Of a DNA stretch of 64,000 bases, positions 9,820-21,145 are shown piece by piece; positions within the stretch are counted from its first letter, which is position 1, and each line of letters starts with the position of its first letter. A model generated the notes under the pieces. It saw only the letters and a program-made list of their open reading frames with translations, was not told the origin of the DNA and made no database searches. Source of the DNA: Vibrio sinaloensis (GTDB taxonomy: Bacteria > Pseudomonadota > Gammaproteobacteria > Enterobacterales > Vibrionaceae); NCBI RefSeq assembly GCF_023195835.1, contig NZ_CP096199.1, positions 1,178,001 through 1,242,000 on the forward strand. The letters run 5' to 3'. The position numbers and the translations under genes are program-made.

Positions 9820-9858
9820 AATGAGAATTATTATTACGAATTTGAGTCGCGCATTATA
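9820..9858 (-). promoter_or_regulatory. Candidate cydDC promoter -10 and Fur box
   Basis: On the minus strand TATAAT (9853-9858), preceded by TG, forms an extended -10. Just downstream, 9820-9838 reads AATGAGAATTATTATTACG on the plus strand and matches 16 of 19 positions of the Fur consensus AATGANAATNATTNTCATT (Ns counted as matches). The site falls between the expected transcription start and cydD. This is a motif-based inference only. Confidence 0.45.
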
Positions 9859-9859
9859 C

Positions 9860-9891
9860 AAAAGAAAGCCCCGCGGGCATACCGCAGGGCT
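9860..9891 (-). terminator. trxB terminator
   Basis: A 10-bp stem with one G-T pair (arms 9867-9876 and 9882-9891) and a following TTCTTTT on the minus strand, 30 bp after the trxB stop. Confidence 0.75.
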
Positions 9892-9920
9892 GTAAGGATT
9901 TGAGCTAAAAATGGAAAATA

Positions 9921-11285
<1,365 letters not shown>

Positions 11286-11942
11286 ATGTTACATCAGCGT
11301 GAAACCACACTTCAGCTAACCAAACTTAGCGACGATGCCATTGCTCAACTAGCCCCAACTTTTTCTAAGTTGCCACACACTGAGCATGCCGATGGTCAGT
11401 ATCGTTTACGTCGTTACTCGGTGGTGACATTAAAAGATGGAAAAGTCATTGATTTGAATAAGAATGAGTTTATGCAGACCGATGACATCAACCGCTTCCA
11501 AGGCAATGTCGTGCGTCAGTTTGAACCTATAGAGCAGTCGACGCTAGACAGCGAAGGGATGCGTGAAATGTGTCAGTTGTTCGCGGCCTCCAATAATCTC
11601 TTCGATGGACATGAGATCGAAATTCACCAAATCCGCATTGCCGCTGTCTACGATGAAACCCAAGTGGCGCCAGAAGGCGTGCACCAAGACGGTTTTGAGC
11701 ACATCGCCCTAGTAGGAATGGGGCGTCACAACATTGAGGGTGGCGATATCATGCTCTACAACAGCTTCAACGAAGCGCCATTTTTTAGAAAGGTGTTGCA
11801 AAGTGGCGAAGTCGCGATGCTCGCGGACAACAAGCTTTGGCACAACGCTCAACCAATCCGCTCAGTGATTGAAGGTGAGCAAGGCCATATGGACGTATTT
11901 GTACTGACTGCGAAGGATGCTGTGAATGAGCTTCACTCCTAA
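11286..11942 (+). CDS. 2-oxoglutarate/Fe(II) dioxygenase-like protein
   Basis: 218 aa. The sequence fits the 2OG-Fe dioxygenase family that includes bacterial free-amino-acid hydroxylases (2OG-Fe_Oxy_2 type). Likely iron ligands are the HxD in GVHQDG and the distal histidine in WHNAQPI, with a nearby arginine for 2-oxoglutarate. Three ATGs stand in a row at 11280, 11283 and 11286; AAGGAG at 11274-11279 fits the third best (6-base spacer). It overlaps the next gene, a PLP enzyme, by 17 bases, and I recall the same pair in V. cholerae, so the two probably act on one substrate, perhaps an amino acid. The substrate is not visible from sequence. Confidence 0.75.
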   Translation: MLHQRETTLQLTKLSDDAIAQLAPTFSKLPHTEHADGQYRLRRYSVVTLKDGKVIDLNKNEFMQTDDINRFQGNVVRQFEPIEQSTLDSEGMREMCQLFAASNNLFDGHEIEIHQIRIAAVYDETQVAPEGVHQDGFEHIALVGMGRHNIEGGDIMLYNSFNEAPFFRKVLQSGEVAMLADNKLWHNAQPIRSVIEGEQGHMDVFVLTAKDAVNELHS

Positions 11943-13161
11943 TTTAGCCCGAGCGCAATTTAGCGCGCTCGGCCAAACCCATAATGATCTGCCGGTGGTG
12001 TTTCTTGATGGGCCAGGGGGATCGCAAGTACCGCAATCAGTGCTAGATGCGATGCAGGGCTACCTTGGCTACTTCAACTCAAATTTAGGCGGTCACTATT
12101 TTTCTAGCCAGCACACGACCGCGTTAATGACTCAAGCGCGCGAACACGCTGCCGCTCTGTTGAATGCAGAATCGAGCGACAACATAGTGTTTGGCGCAAA
12201 CATGACCTCTTTGACGTTCCAACTTAGCCGAGCTATCAGTCGAGATTGGCAGGTGGGCGATGAAGTGATTGTGACCGCACTGGATCACTATTCCAATGTG
12301 TCCAGTTGGCAACAAGCTGCTGAAGACAAAGGTGCAGTTGTTCATCAAGCTCGGGTCGATGAGCAGGATTGCAGTCTCGACATGGAACACTTGCTGTCAT
12401 TGATCAACGCCAAAACTAAGCTGGTGGCGCTGACGTATGCCTCCAACACCACGGGCTCTGTGGTTGACATCAAACGCGTGATTCAAGCTGCGCATCAAGT
12501 TGGCGCTATGGTGTATGTCGATGCGGTGCATTATGCTCCTCATCACTTGGTCGATGTACAAGCACTGGGCTGTGATTTCCTCGCCTGCTCAGCGTACAAG
12601 TTCTTCGGACCGCACGTTGGCATCGCCTATGTGGCGCCCAAGTGGTTGCAAACGCTGCGTCCGTATAAAGTCGAGCCGGCCACCGACAACGGCCCTGGTC
12701 GTTTTGAAACGGGGACGCAAAGTTTTGAAGGCTTAGCGGGTGTCGTCGCCGCGGTTAAATACTTGGCACAGTGGGGATCAAGTCAATCTTCATTGCGTGA
12801 GCGACTGGTTGAGTCCTATCGTTGTTACAATCAACATGAATCAGCCATCAGTGAGCGATTCCTATCACGATTGTCGCAGCTCGATGGGGTACGCTTATTG
12901 GGTAAAACGGAGGCTGACGTCGCGCAGCGCACACCGACGTTTGCACTGACGTTTGATCATCATTCCCCTGAAGAGGTGGCGCGCCGCTTAGGCGAGCGCA
13001 ACATCTGTGTCTGGAATGGCCACTTCTATGCGTTAGGTTTAGTTCGCCAACTGAAACTCGAGCAATCAGGTGGTGTGGTTCGAATCGGCTTTATGCACTA
13101 CAACACATTGGATGAAGTGGATATCTTATTTGATGAACTGAAGGCCATTTTGGCTCAGTAA
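11926..13161 (+). CDS. Cysteine desulfurase-like class V PLP enzyme
   Basis: 411 aa. Class V aminotransferase fold: DGPGGSQVP near the N-terminus, PLP-contacting YVDAVHYAPH, and the Schiff-base lysine in SAYKFFGPH. It belongs to the NifS-related group that I recall under the name 'VC1184 subfamily' (cysteine desulfurase family protein). True desulfurase activity is unproven: I see no obvious mobile-loop cysteine motif of IscS type. The start is inside the dioxygenase gene, so translation is coupled. A bidirectional hairpin follows the gene. Confidence 0.8.
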   Translation: MSFTPNLARAQFSALGQTHNDLPVVFLDGPGGSQVPQSVLDAMQGYLGYFNSNLGGHYFSSQHTTALMTQAREHAAALLNAESSDNIVFGANMTSLTFQLSRAISRDWQVGDEVIVTALDHYSNVSSWQQAAEDKGAVVHQARVDEQDCSLDMEHLLSLINAKTKLVALTYASNTTGSVVDIKRVIQAAHQVGAMVYVDAVHYAPHHLVDVQALGCDFLACSAYKFFGPHVGIAYVAPKWLQTLRPYKVEPATDNGPGRFETGTQSFEGLAGVVAAVKYLAQWGSSQSSLRERLVESYRCYNQHESAISERFLSRLSQLDGVRLLGKTEADVAQRTPTFALTFDHHSPEEVARRLGERNICVWNGHFYALGLVRQLKLEQSGGVVRIGFMHYNTLDEVDILFDELKAILAQ

Positions 13162-13181
13162 TACTCTGACCTAACAACGAA

Positions 13182-13205
13182 AAAGGACCTCGATTGAGGT
13201 CCTTT
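13182..13205. terminator. Bidirectional terminator
   Basis: A 10-bp stem AAAGGACCTC / GAGGTCCTTT with a 4-base loop lies between convergent genes ending at 13161 (plus) and 13211 (minus). Confidence 0.85.
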
Positions 13206-13210
13206 CCATT

Positions 13211-14035
13211 TTATGCGCTCACTTCAACTTCGTAAGATGTGAACTTACGAATGTTGATAACCCCAGTATCAAAGATCATGTACTGACCTTTAATTCCCTG
13301 CAATACGCCGGTTACTTGCGGGTTTTTGTCAAAGTTGTGCGAGGTGATCTTAGTTGGGTGCTGCTGTACCGGATACTGAATCGAAACTGTGTCCGCGTTG
13401 AGTACTTCGATCGCATCTTGGCCAAATTCTTGTCTAATTTGCTCAATCTTATCGCTCACCAGCGGCAGCAATTCAGCAAAACGCGCTGCTAAGTCGATAG
13501 GTTCGCCATCGCCTTTTAGTAACGTGCGCCAATTGGTTTTGTCGGCAATATGTTTCGCCAACTCGACTTCAATTAACCCGGAAATATGGCGAGTTTTGAC
13601 TTTGAAGATCGGCAAGCCTTGCGTGGCCCCTTGGTCAATCCAACGTGTTGGGATTTGAGAGTGACGAGTAATACCCACTTTTAAGCTCGATGTGTTAGAT
13701 AGATAGACATAGTGGTCAACCATACAGTTCTCTTCGCCCCACTGCGGCTCGCGACAGGTGCCTTGGTCATAGTGGCAAGTTTCCGGCTTCATAATACACA
13801 TGTCGCAACTGGCGAGTTTCTTCATACAAACAAAACAGTGTCCTTGTGAGTAACTCTTCTTGGTTTTCTTGCCACATGAGCTGCAAAAAATGTTGCCGGT
13901 GTGGGTCAAAGTGAGTGATTGACCGATAAAAGATGTGAGGTCGACAGATTGCTCTCCGACTGGAAGTTGATAGATGACGTTGGCATCCAATGTCGCACGC
14001 ATTTTATCTAGCGTACCTTTAGCGATTACAGACAT
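13211..14035 (-). CDS. DUF2797-like zinc-ribbon protein of unknown function
   Basis: About 274 aa from ATG 14035 (MSVIAKGTL). A cysteine-rich central region (roughly residues 65-120) has CSSC, CFVC, CDMC and further single Cys residues, consistent with one or two zinc sites. After it comes a segment around VYLSNTSSLKVGITR and IPTRWIDQGA, which I recall from the DUF2797 family. No enzymatic role is known to me; the KVGITR stretch is reminiscent of a GIY-YIG-like fold but the catalytic pattern is not evident. An in-frame extension to 14110 exists but lacks a ribosome-binding site and the usual start. Confidence 0.7.
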   Translation of the reverse strand: MSVIAKGTLDKMRATLDANVIYQLPVGEQSVDLTSFIGQSLTLTHTGNIFCSSCGKKTKKSYSQGHCFVCMKKLASCDMCIMKPETCHYDQGTCREPQWGEENCMVDHYVYLSNTSSLKVGITRHSQIPTRWIDQGATQGLPIFKVKTRHISGLIEVELAKHIADKTNWRTLLKGDGEPIDLAARFAELLPLVSDKIEQIRQEFGQDAIEVLNADTVSIQYPVQQHPTKITSHNFDKNPQVTGVLQGIKGQYMIFDTGVINIRKFTSYEVEVSA

Positions 14036-14311
14036 GACTTTGCTCTTATGTTGTTCGGTCGATAGCCGATTTGTTGTTGGGTTGATTGTAACAACTTTGC
14101 GTTTAACCATCTAAGAAAAACAAACCATAGCGCAGTGACAACAAGTCGGAATCCGCTTGCGACGTTACTTGTAACGGGTAAACAACAGCTTTTATGAGTC
14201 ACCTCTAATATTTATTCTAATCCTCAGATTTCGTTTGAGCTAAAATGGAACTAAAGTCATATAAATGTCCATTATTATATTCAAACTAATTATTAGGCTC
14301 GGCGAGATTTT
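14036..14311. promoter_or_regulatory. Divergent promoter region, no gene
   Basis: A 276-bp AT-rich spacer between the minus-strand zinc-ribbon gene and the plus-strand GGDEF gene. It must hold both promoters. I see no distinct operator or small reading frame. Confidence 0.35.
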
Positions 14312-15631
14312 TTGGGGCAGCGATTGAAAACGATTCACAAAATTATTTTTCTGCTAGTGCTACTGACATTGTTTCTGGTTCAAATCTATTGGGTACGCGA
14401 TGATGGTCAGGTACTAAAGATTGAACCAGACCACTACGCGTTTCTCGCCACTAATGACCAAGTGCAAGGGGGCTCAAGCTCATCGCAATTAACGGAGTTA
14501 AACGATGCTCTGCAATTGGAGTGTCAGTTGGTAAAGACGGACGCGTATCAATGGCCCTACTGTGGGATTTCTATTCAGTTGGGTGAAAGCTTGGCTCACG
14601 GCGTTAATTTGAACAACTTCCATACCCTAAGATTGAATCTCGACTTTGTGCGCTTAGATAGCCAAAAAGACCCTGGTCTGAGGGTATACTTGCGCAACTT
14701 CAACCCGGTCTACTCAAACATAGAAAGCGAATACACGCTCAAATACAATGGCTTAGAGTACACGCCGGGCGTATCTCAAGGAGCGATAGATATTCCGTTG
14801 GCCAACTTACAAGTGTTGACTTGGTGGTTGGTAGATAACGATATTGCTATCGAACACTCTGCCCCTGAGTTCACGAATGTCAGTTTACTCGAGCTGGCGA
14901 CAGGTTCGGGAGAAAACGTTGGGGACTACCGACTCACGGTGTATAGCATCGAACTCATCGGTAACTATATAGAAGGTGAGTCACTGATGCTGGGATTGCT
15001 GATTTTCTGGGTGTCGTTGGCACTGGTGTACAGTGTGATGGAGATACGCCGCAGCCATCAGATGGTCTCTTTGGCCCAATCTCGTCAAACTCACCTTCGC
15101 CGCCTCAATCGAGAACTACAAGAGCAGAATATTCATTTTGCCGAGCTGGCTAATCGAGATGCGCTGACCGGAGCGATGAATCGCCACTCAATCCGTGAAT
15201 GGCTGGATGAGCACTTTACCCACTCGTCCTCTGAGCAATCTCTTGCGGTGCTGTACCTCGATATTGACCACTTTAAGCAAGTCAATGATGTCTATGGGCA
15301 TAAGATGGGCGACGACATTCTAAGAGAGTTTACTATGGTGGTACTCAGCACCTTAGAGACATCACAGCGTTTAGTGCGTTGGGGCGGGGAGGAGTTCGTT
15401 GTTTTCTGTCCAGGCTTCGATTTAGAACAAGCGACGCAGTTGGCAGAAAAGATTCGCCATCGTATAGAAGCGCACATCTGGGTGCATGGCGATCCGCTTA
15501 CCACCAGCATTGGTGTTGCGGTGAAAGGCAATGAACGTGTCAATGAAATGATAACTCGAGCCGACGAGGCCCTCTATTTGGCCAAGCGTCGTGGACGCAA
15601 CCAAGTAGCGGTTAGCGCTGATCCTCAGTGA
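14312..15631 (+). CDS. Membrane-bound GGDEF diguanylate cyclase
   Basis: 439 aa. One membrane helix (about 10-27), a periplasmic region of about 195 residues of unknown ligand, a second helix (about 226-243), a short coiled coil, then a GGDEF domain with RDALTGAMNR, the metal-binding LDIDHFKQVND and RWGGEEF. An intact GGEEF motif predicts synthesis of c-di-GMP. There is no RxxD inhibitory site. The start is TTG: either 14312 or the in-frame TTG 14324, which has GGGG nearby; no ATG fits. Its 3' end overlaps the convergent sanA gene by 20 bases with no terminator between. Confidence 0.88.
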   Translation: MGQRLKTIHKIIFLLVLLTLFLVQIYWVRDDGQVLKIEPDHYAFLATNDQVQGGSSSSQLTELNDALQLECQLVKTDAYQWPYCGISIQLGESLAHGVNLNNFHTLRLNLDFVRLDSQKDPGLRVYLRNFNPVYSNIESEYTLKYNGLEYTPGVSQGAIDIPLANLQVLTWWLVDNDIAIEHSAPEFTNVSLLELATGSGENVGDYRLTVYSIELIGNYIEGESLMLGLLIFWVSLALVYSVMEIRRSHQMVSLAQSRQTHLRRLNRELQEQNIHFAELANRDALTGAMNRHSIREWLDEHFTHSSSEQSLAVLYLDIDHFKQVNDVYGHKMGDDILREFTMVVLSTLETSQRLVRWGGEEFVVFCPGFDLEQATQLAEKIRHRIEAHIWVHGDPLTTSIGVAVKGNERVNEMITRADEALYLAKRRGRNQVAVSADPQ

Positions 15632-16358
15632 TGTCGAGCGGCTCTAGTGGCCCCTCTTGCTGCGGCGCTTCGATGGCAATCGGTTCTTTGGGGCCAAGGA
15701 ACTTGGGTTTTGCGTTGGTAATGTAGATATCCAATACCGCTTTAGCTCGTGCAAATACTTCACGCAGTCGCACTTTCATGCCCGAATGACGCGATGGACC
15801 AGGGACGGCGAAACACTTGGCGTTAATTCGGTGTGAGTTGGCGATAAACAGTGCCCGTTCACAATGAAATTTCTGTGAGATGATCAAAAAATTATCGGTA
15901 TCAAAAATCTCTTTGGCGCGAACCACCGAATCTAAGGTGCGAAAACCAGCATAATCGAGAAAGATTCGCTCTTCAGGCACACCATCGGCTAACAGATCTC
16001 GCTTCATGGTCCACGGCTCATTGTATGAGCGATGGGCATTATCACCACTAAGGAGAAAATGGCTCACTTTGCCTTGCTGATACAGGGAGATAGCCGCATC
16101 GATACGATTGACATAGTACTCATTGAGTACTTTTCCTAGGTACTTACTTGTTCCCAGCACTACGGCGACATTAACAGGCTCGACTTGCTCCGCTTGTATG
16201 AAGAGTTGCTGACGAGCTTGAACAGATACCCAGCGGTCGATGGCAAACAGCCCCAGCGCGACAAGTAACACGGTCGCGGGCAGCCAAAACAGGAGTCGAC
16301 GCAGTCCTTTTCTCAACAAGGATTGAGTGTGTGTTTCACGATGGAATAGTTTTCGCAC
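15612..16358 (-). CDS. sanA: SanA-like DUF218 membrane protein
   Basis: About 248 aa, strongly similar to E. coli SanA through VVLGTSKYLG, LLSGDNAHRSYNEP, LDYAGFRTLDSVVRA and SQKFHCERALFIA. SanA has one N-terminal membrane helix and a periplasmic DUF218 domain, and contributes to envelope barrier function (vancomycin exclusion at high temperature). I prefer the GTG at 16358, which overlaps the upstream stop (TAGTG) and suggests translational coupling. A frame extending to 16406 lies wholly inside the upstream gene. The C-terminal tail is proline- and glutamate-rich and overlaps the convergent GGDEF gene. Confidence 0.88.
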   Translation of the reverse strand: MRKLFHRETHTQSLLRKGLRRLLFWLPATVLLVALGLFAIDRWVSVQARQQLFIQAEQVEPVNVAVVLGTSKYLGKVLNEYYVNRIDAAISLYQQGKVSHFLLSGDNAHRSYNEPWTMKRDLLADGVPEERIFLDYAGFRTLDSVVRAKEIFDTDNFLIISQKFHCERALFIANSHRINAKCFAVPGPSRHSGMKVRLREVFARAKAVLDIYITNAKPKFLGPKEPIAIEAPQQEGPLEPLDITEDQR

Positions 16359-16678
16359 TAGATTTGACGGTTCCTCTGTGCCCAAAGACCAATAATAATA
16401 AAGCAAGACAAGACGATAGCGAACATTACGCCAGTTTCTAACCCTCGTAGCGTGCGGGCCAGATAGGGCGTTACTTTAATTATGATCAAGCCGTAACCGA
16501 ACGCATTAATCAAGATGAAAGCTAAGGTTCTTAGAACAAAGTTGTAGTTTCTGAGCCATCTTCGCACCATGGCATTGATCTCACTGCCTGCCATCACCAG
16601 AAAACACGCGATAAGTGCTGTTGAAATCTCACTCAAGTAAGGGTAGAGGTAGGTGCCCAGTGTATGTAAATATTCCAT
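16358..16678 (-). CDS. Small membrane protein, DUF3392-like
   Basis: 106 aa with three predicted membrane helices (about 17-31, 47-66 and 82-99) separated by Arg-rich loops such as RRWLRN and ARTLRG. From memory it fits the DUF3392 family of short gammaproteobacterial membrane proteins; function unknown. The ATG at 16678 begins the frame. It is followed by sanA with a one-base stop/start overlap, so the two are probably co-expressed and may work together at the envelope. Confidence 0.72.
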   Translation of the reverse strand: MEYLHTLGTYLYPYLSEISTALIACFLVMAGSEINAMVRRWLRNYNFVLRTLAFILINAFGYGLIIIKVTPYLARTLRGLETGVMFAIVLSCFIIIGLWAQRNRQI

Positions 16679-16756
16679 TATTGATTAAACAGTTATCTGA
16701 AAACTGTGCAAGGATACCATGAAGCGGTGGCACGCTGTCTAGCGCTAAACAATAAC

Positions 16757-16782
16757 AAAAAACCCAGCATGGCTGGGTTTTT
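16757..16782 (-). terminator. maeA terminator
   Basis: Stem AACCCAGC / GCTGGGTT with a 3-base loop, A-tract on one side and T-tract on the other. It ends maeA, just 7 bp past the stop. Confidence 0.9.
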
Positions 16783-16788
16783 AATCGA

Positions 16789-18477
16789 TTAGAATGCAGT
16801 GCGTTTATAGCGGCGGTAGACCGGTTGCCAGAACGAGGCGTCGATGGCTTCCTCGAGAGCTTCATCCGGAATCTCCAGTGCTACGCCTTGCTCAATCGCT
16901 TTTTTAGCCACGGCGAACGCGATCTTCTTCGATACTGAGTGAATCGCTTCTAATGGCGGTAGCAGTGGGCCTTGACCGTTGATTGCTAGTGGTGAACAGG
17001 TAGCCAGAGCACGACTCGATTCCATCAGCATCTCATCAGTGACACGTTTCGCTTGTACCGCCAGCACCCCTAGGCCGATACCAGGGAAGATGTAGCTGTT
17101 GTTACACTGTGCGATAGGGTAGGTTTTACCGTCGTGAATCACAGGATCAAACGGGCTACCGGTGGCCACAAGCGCTTCACCGTTGGTCCAACGAATGATG
17201 TCATTTGGCGTCGCCTCGACACGGCTGGTTGGGTTCGATAGTGGGAACACAATCGGTCGCGGGCAGTGTGAGTGCATCTCTTTGATCACTTCTTCACTGA
17301 ATAGGCCAGGAGCGCCAGAAACGCCAACCAATACTGTTGGTTTAGCGTTACGCATGACATCGAGCAGTGAGAAGCCGTTGCCTTCTGCTTGCCAATCAGC
17401 GGTGTCTTTGTGCTTTTGCACCAGACGCTGCTGGAAGTCGAGTAGATTTGGCATGCCTTCCTGTAGTAAGCCCCAGCGGTCGACCATGAACACTTGAGAG
17501 CGCGCTTGGCTATCGCTGATCCCCTCGGACACCATTTGAGCGATGATGGCTTCTGCGATGCCACAACCTGCCGAGCCTGCACCTAAGAAAGTCACGCGCT
17601 GCTCAGAGAGCTTGCTTCCAGCGGCCTGACATGCAGCAAGCAGTGAGCCAACCGTGACAGCGGCTGTACCCTGAATGTCATCGTTGAAGCAGCAAACACG
17701 GTCTTTGTAGCGCTCAAGCAGCGGCATCGCATTCTTCTGTGCAAAATCTTCGAACTGGATTAGCGCGTCTGGCCAGCGACGCTGCACCGCTTGCATAAAT
17801 TCTTCTACAAACGCATCGTACTCTGCGCCTGTAATGCGTGGGTGACGCCAGCCCATGTACATTGGGTCGGCAAGTCGCTGTGGATTGTTGGTGCCCACAT
17901 CCAGAACGATAGGTAGCGTGTAGGCTGGGCTAATACCACCACAAGCGGTGTACAGTGCCAGTTTACCAATTGGAATACCCATACCACCGATACCTTGGTC
18001 ACCGAGGCCAAGAATACGTTCACCGTCAGTAACAACGATGACTTTGACATTGTGGTTGGATGCATTGTTAAGGATGTCATCGATGCGGTCACGATTGGCA
18101 TAAGAGACAAATAAGCCGCGTCCACGTCGGTAGATGTTGGAAAAGTTTTCACACGCTGCGCCAACCGTCGGGGTATAGATGATAGGCATCATCTCTGAGA
18201 TATGGTTTTGCACCAAACGGTAAAACAAGGTTTCGTTGGTGTCTTGGATGTTGCGCAGATAGATGTGTTTGTCCATATCGCTTTCAAAGTTGCGATACTG
18301 CATGTAAGCGCGCTCGACCTGCTCTTGAATGGTTTCCGTGTTCTCGGGCAGTAGGCCTTCTAGATTGAAAGAGCGACGCTCTTGAGCAGAAAACGCACTG
18401 CCTTTGTTAAGCAGAGGAGTACTGAGCAGTGCAGGGCCTGCATAGGGAATATAAAGAGGGCGTTTATCGTTATTCAT
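16789..18477 (-). CDS. maeA: NAD-dependent malic enzyme
   Basis: 562 aa. Oxidative decarboxylation of malate to pyruvate with NAD. Malic enzyme motifs: [18 protein letters not shown] near 110-125, [14 protein letters not shown], substrate and metal-binding FEDFAQKNA and [10 protein letters not shown], and the dinucleotide-binding [13 protein letters not shown]. The length and sequence match SfcA/MaeA of gammaproteobacteria. ATG 18477 (MNNDKRP) is the expected family start; the longer upstream frame to 18693 runs into the divergent helicase gene. It is a single-gene unit with its own terminator. Confidence 0.95.
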   Translation of the reverse strand: MNNDKRPLYIPYAGPALLSTPLLNKGSAFSAQERRSFNLEGLLPENTETIQEQVERAYMQYRNFESDMDKHIYLRNIQDTNETLFYRLVQNHISEMMPIIYTPTVGAACENFSNIYRRGRGLFVSYANRDRIDDILNNASNHNVKVIVVTDGERILGLGDQGIGGMGIPIGKLALYTACGGISPAYTLPIVLDVGTNNPQRLADPMYMGWRHPRITGAEYDAFVEEFMQAVQRRWPDALIQFEDFAQKNAMPLLERYKDRVCCFNDDIQGTAAVTVGSLLAACQAAGSKLSEQRVTFLGAGSAGCGIAEAIIAQMVSEGISDSQARSQVFMVDRWGLLQEGMPNLLDFQQRLVQKHKDTADWQAEGNGFSLLDVMRNAKPTVLVGVSGAPGLFSEEVIKEMHSHCPRPIVFPLSNPTSRVEATPNDIIRWTNGEALVATGSPFDPVIHDGKTYPIAQCNNSYIFPGIGLGVLAVQAKRVTDEMLMESSRALATCSPLAINGQGPLLPPLEAIHSVSKKIAFAVAKKAIEQGVALEIPDEALEEAIDASFWQPVYRRYKRTAF

Positions 18478-18633
18478 TGCTTGCCTATAGTAGGGTTTTG
18501 GGTCAACAGACCATCGGGAACAGGGACCTAAAAATGATAGGGATTCGTAGTCGCATTGTAAACTGAATATTCCTCCATTATGGATTGTATTAGGTATATA
18601 ATTTACTGTTTTGACAGCAAGCGCTCTAACCTT

Positions 18634-20979
18634 ATGTCCTCTCTTCCCATCGATACACTTAAGCCTCAATTTGACCAATGGATTTCCCAGCATGATTTAG
18701 TGGTAGAAGCCGAAACCGGCTCAGGAAAATCAACTCGATTACCGCTTTGGGCGGCTGAAAAAGGTCGGGTATTGGTGATTGAACCAAGAAGAATTGCTTG
18801 CACATCACTGGCGCAATTTTTGGCGCAGCAAGCGGGAGAGCGAGTCGGGCAATCTATTGGCTACGCAATAAAGCTTGAAAGTCATTTTGATGACAATACC
18901 AGCGTGGTGTTTGTGACACCTGGTGTGGCGCTGCGCTGGTATGCGGATAACCAACTGGCCGACTTCGATTGTATTGTCGTCGATGAGTTTCACGAACGCC
19001 GCTGGGATACCGACTTATTGGTTGCCTTACTGAAAGATCGCGCAGCGCAGCGCCTTATCGTGACATCGGCCACTATGGAAGGTGAGCGACTTGCCCGATA
19101 TTTGGGTGCGCAGCGACTCAGTGCCAGCGGGCGGCAGTTTGCTGTCACGCTTCGCTATCGTGCTAAAGACGCCAAGCAACTGCCGGATTCACGTCTCCTC
19201 GACGAACGTGTGATGCGTGAAGTTGTCGCATTGGCCGATACGCCCGGAGATATTTTGGTGTTTCTTCCCGGTCGTAAAGAGATCAGCCAGTGCCAAAGTC
19301 GACTATCTGATCTAAGCGATAGGGTGGCAGTGCCTTTGCATGCCTCTGTAACGGATCAACAAAGAGAAATTGCCCTCAAGCCACAAAGTTACAAAAAGGT
19401 GGTTCTTGCGACCAATGTTGCGGAAACCTCGCTGACCATACCCAATATCAGCGCAGTGATTGATTCGGGCCTCGAGCGCAGAACTGAGCAGCGCAACGGA
19501 CGCACGACGTTAAGCCTCAAACATATTTCCAAAGCGAGCGCGAAACAACGAGCGGGTCGAGCGGGTCGCGTCATGCAAGGTGAGTGTGTCCGCTTATACG
19601 GCGAATTTGCCGCCCTTTCAGAGCTAACACCGCCGGAAATGCATCGTGAGTCGTTGACCGAAGCTATGTTGGCCTCCGCATGTTGCGGGACGGCGCTGAC
19701 TCAACTGAGTTTTCTCGATGCCTTGCCAGACAAGACTCTAGGACAAGCAGAGCAAATACTGCGCGCCATGAATGCGATTGATAGCCAGGGGCTAGCGACA
19801 GAACACGGCCAGAGACTGTATCCGCTCCCTATTGATGCCTTGTACGCTGACTTGGTCACCAGAATGCCCACGCGCCCTTTACAAGAGGCGATGTTGGATC
19901 TGACTGCGGTGCTGGCCACGCCCGCCAATTTATATCGACTGAGTGGTGATGAGCAAGCGCAACTCCTGTTAGCGCAGCAGGAGCCTTTTGGTTGTGATGC
20001 GCAACTTGCGATTGGTTTGCTGCGCGGAAAAGAGTTTTCTGCAATCAACGTAGATCCTGAGGTACTCAGAGAAGCGCGGCTTCTGGCTGAACAAATGAGG
20101 CAAGCCTTTGAGCTGCCTGAGCTCAGTGTCGCGTCTCGTTATCTGGCCGAGCAGCTAGGCGAAGCGATAGCAAAACTGCATCCTGAGCTGGTGTTTGTTA
20201 GGCGTGAGAAACGACGTGAAGCGTTTGCCAATGGTGAGATGGAAGTGCTTTTGGCACGAGATAGCCGCATCAAAGCCAATCAGGAGGCCGTGCTGGTGCT
20301 CGATACCCACAGTGTGCCAGGGAGAGGGGTCAAACAAACGCTCAATCTTGCCACTGTCACAGTGCCACTGCGACTCTCATTGCTCGAAGAGATGAACTTG
20401 GGGGAATGGCAGCAAGGCCAAGTCATTCATCAAGAAGAGCAAACCTTGGTCGAGCGTCATCTGGTCTATGCTGGGCGTCAGGTAGCAACGCGCTATGAGC
20501 CGGCAACAGGGGAGTTGGCCATCGAACCTATGGTGCAAGCTGTTGTCTCTGAGGAGAGGTTACCGGGCTTTGCCAAGCGCCGCCGTCAAGAAATTGAGCA
20601 CTGGAAGCTCTATTGCGGTCTGGGCTTTGCGCAGGCTGATAGTGATATCTCTTCTCTCACGTTTGAAAAATGGTTTGCCCAGCAACTGAGCATGTTGGGC
20701 GTCAACGAGATTGAAGAGCTAGCGCTGTTTGACGCAGAGGATTTTGCTTTTTCAGGGATTCCTGAGTGGCAATATCAGGAGTTCGCCGAGCAATATCCAT
20801 TTGAACTAGCGTTGGGCGACCTCAATGTCGACGTTGAGTATCAGTTGGATAAAAAGCGGGTGTATGTGGTGTATCGTGACGGGCTGCGTAAGGGGGATCC
20901 CAAACGTTGGGAGTTACCGAAATGGCAGGGCTGGCGGGTTCAATACAAGAAAGCCAGTAGAATCGTCGATGTGCGCTAA
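18634..20979 (+). CDS. HrpB-like DEAH-box helicase
   Basis: 781 aa from ATG 18634. Superfamily 2 helicase motifs are complete: I ETGSGKST (about 27-34), Ia [37 protein letters not shown] and [10 protein letters not shown]. The DEFH box and overall order match HrpB, a DExH helicase. However, the last 70-100 residues do not resemble the C-terminal domain of E. coli HrpB as I recall it; they end in a short Trp/Tyr/Lys-rich region ([10 protein letters not shown]). It may be a distinct HrpB-related group. Substrate (RNA or DNA) is unproven. The start has no strong Shine-Dalgarno sequence. Confidence 0.8.
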   Translation: MSSLPIDTLKPQFDQWISQHDLVVEAETGSGKSTRLPLWAAEKGRVLVIEPRRIACTSLAQFLAQQAGERVGQSIGYAIKLESHFDDNTSVVFVTPGVALRWYADNQLADFDCIVVDEFHERRWDTDLLVALLKDRAAQRLIVTSATMEGERLARYLGAQRLSASGRQFAVTLRYRAKDAKQLPDSRLLDERVMREVVALADTPGDILVFLPGRKEISQCQSRLSDLSDRVAVPLHASVTDQQREIALKPQSYKKVVLATNVAETSLTIPNISAVIDSGLERRTEQRNGRTTLSLKHISKASAKQRAGRAGRVMQGECVRLYGEFAALSELTPPEMHRESLTEAMLASACCGTALTQLSFLDALPDKTLGQAEQILRAMNAIDSQGLATEHGQRLYPLPIDALYADLVTRMPTRPLQEAMLDLTAVLATPANLYRLSGDEQAQLLLAQQEPFGCDAQLAIGLLRGKEFSAINVDPEVLREARLLAEQMRQAFELPELSVASRYLAEQLGEAIAKLHPELVFVRREKRREAFANGEMEVLLARDSRIKANQEAVLVLDTHSVPGRGVKQTLNLATVTVPLRLSLLEEMNLGEWQQGQVIHQEEQTLVERHLVYAGRQVATRYEPATGELAIEPMVQAVVSEERLPGFAKRRRQEIEHWKLYCGLGFAQADSDISSLTFEKWFAQQLSMLGVNEIEELALFDAEDFAFSGIPEWQYQEFAEQYPFELALGDLNVDVEYQLDKKRVYVVYRDGLRKGDPKRWELPKWQGWRVQYKKASRIVDVR

Positions 20980-21145
20980 GGTAAAAGTATATTATTCGAT
21001 AAATGAAATATTAAGCAACCGGTTACTTATATCTCAGTGATGTACGGATTTTGTTACTTTGTTGCTTTTTATATAGCTTTTTCAAACAAAAAATGGGTAT
21101 AAAAGACTATTGTTTTATATCCTATTGCCATAAGAAGTGGAATCT

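Noticed and set aside
16789..18693. Longer malic enzyme start at 18693
   Set aside because: The extension overlaps the divergent helicase and is not part of the MaeA family, which starts at MNND.
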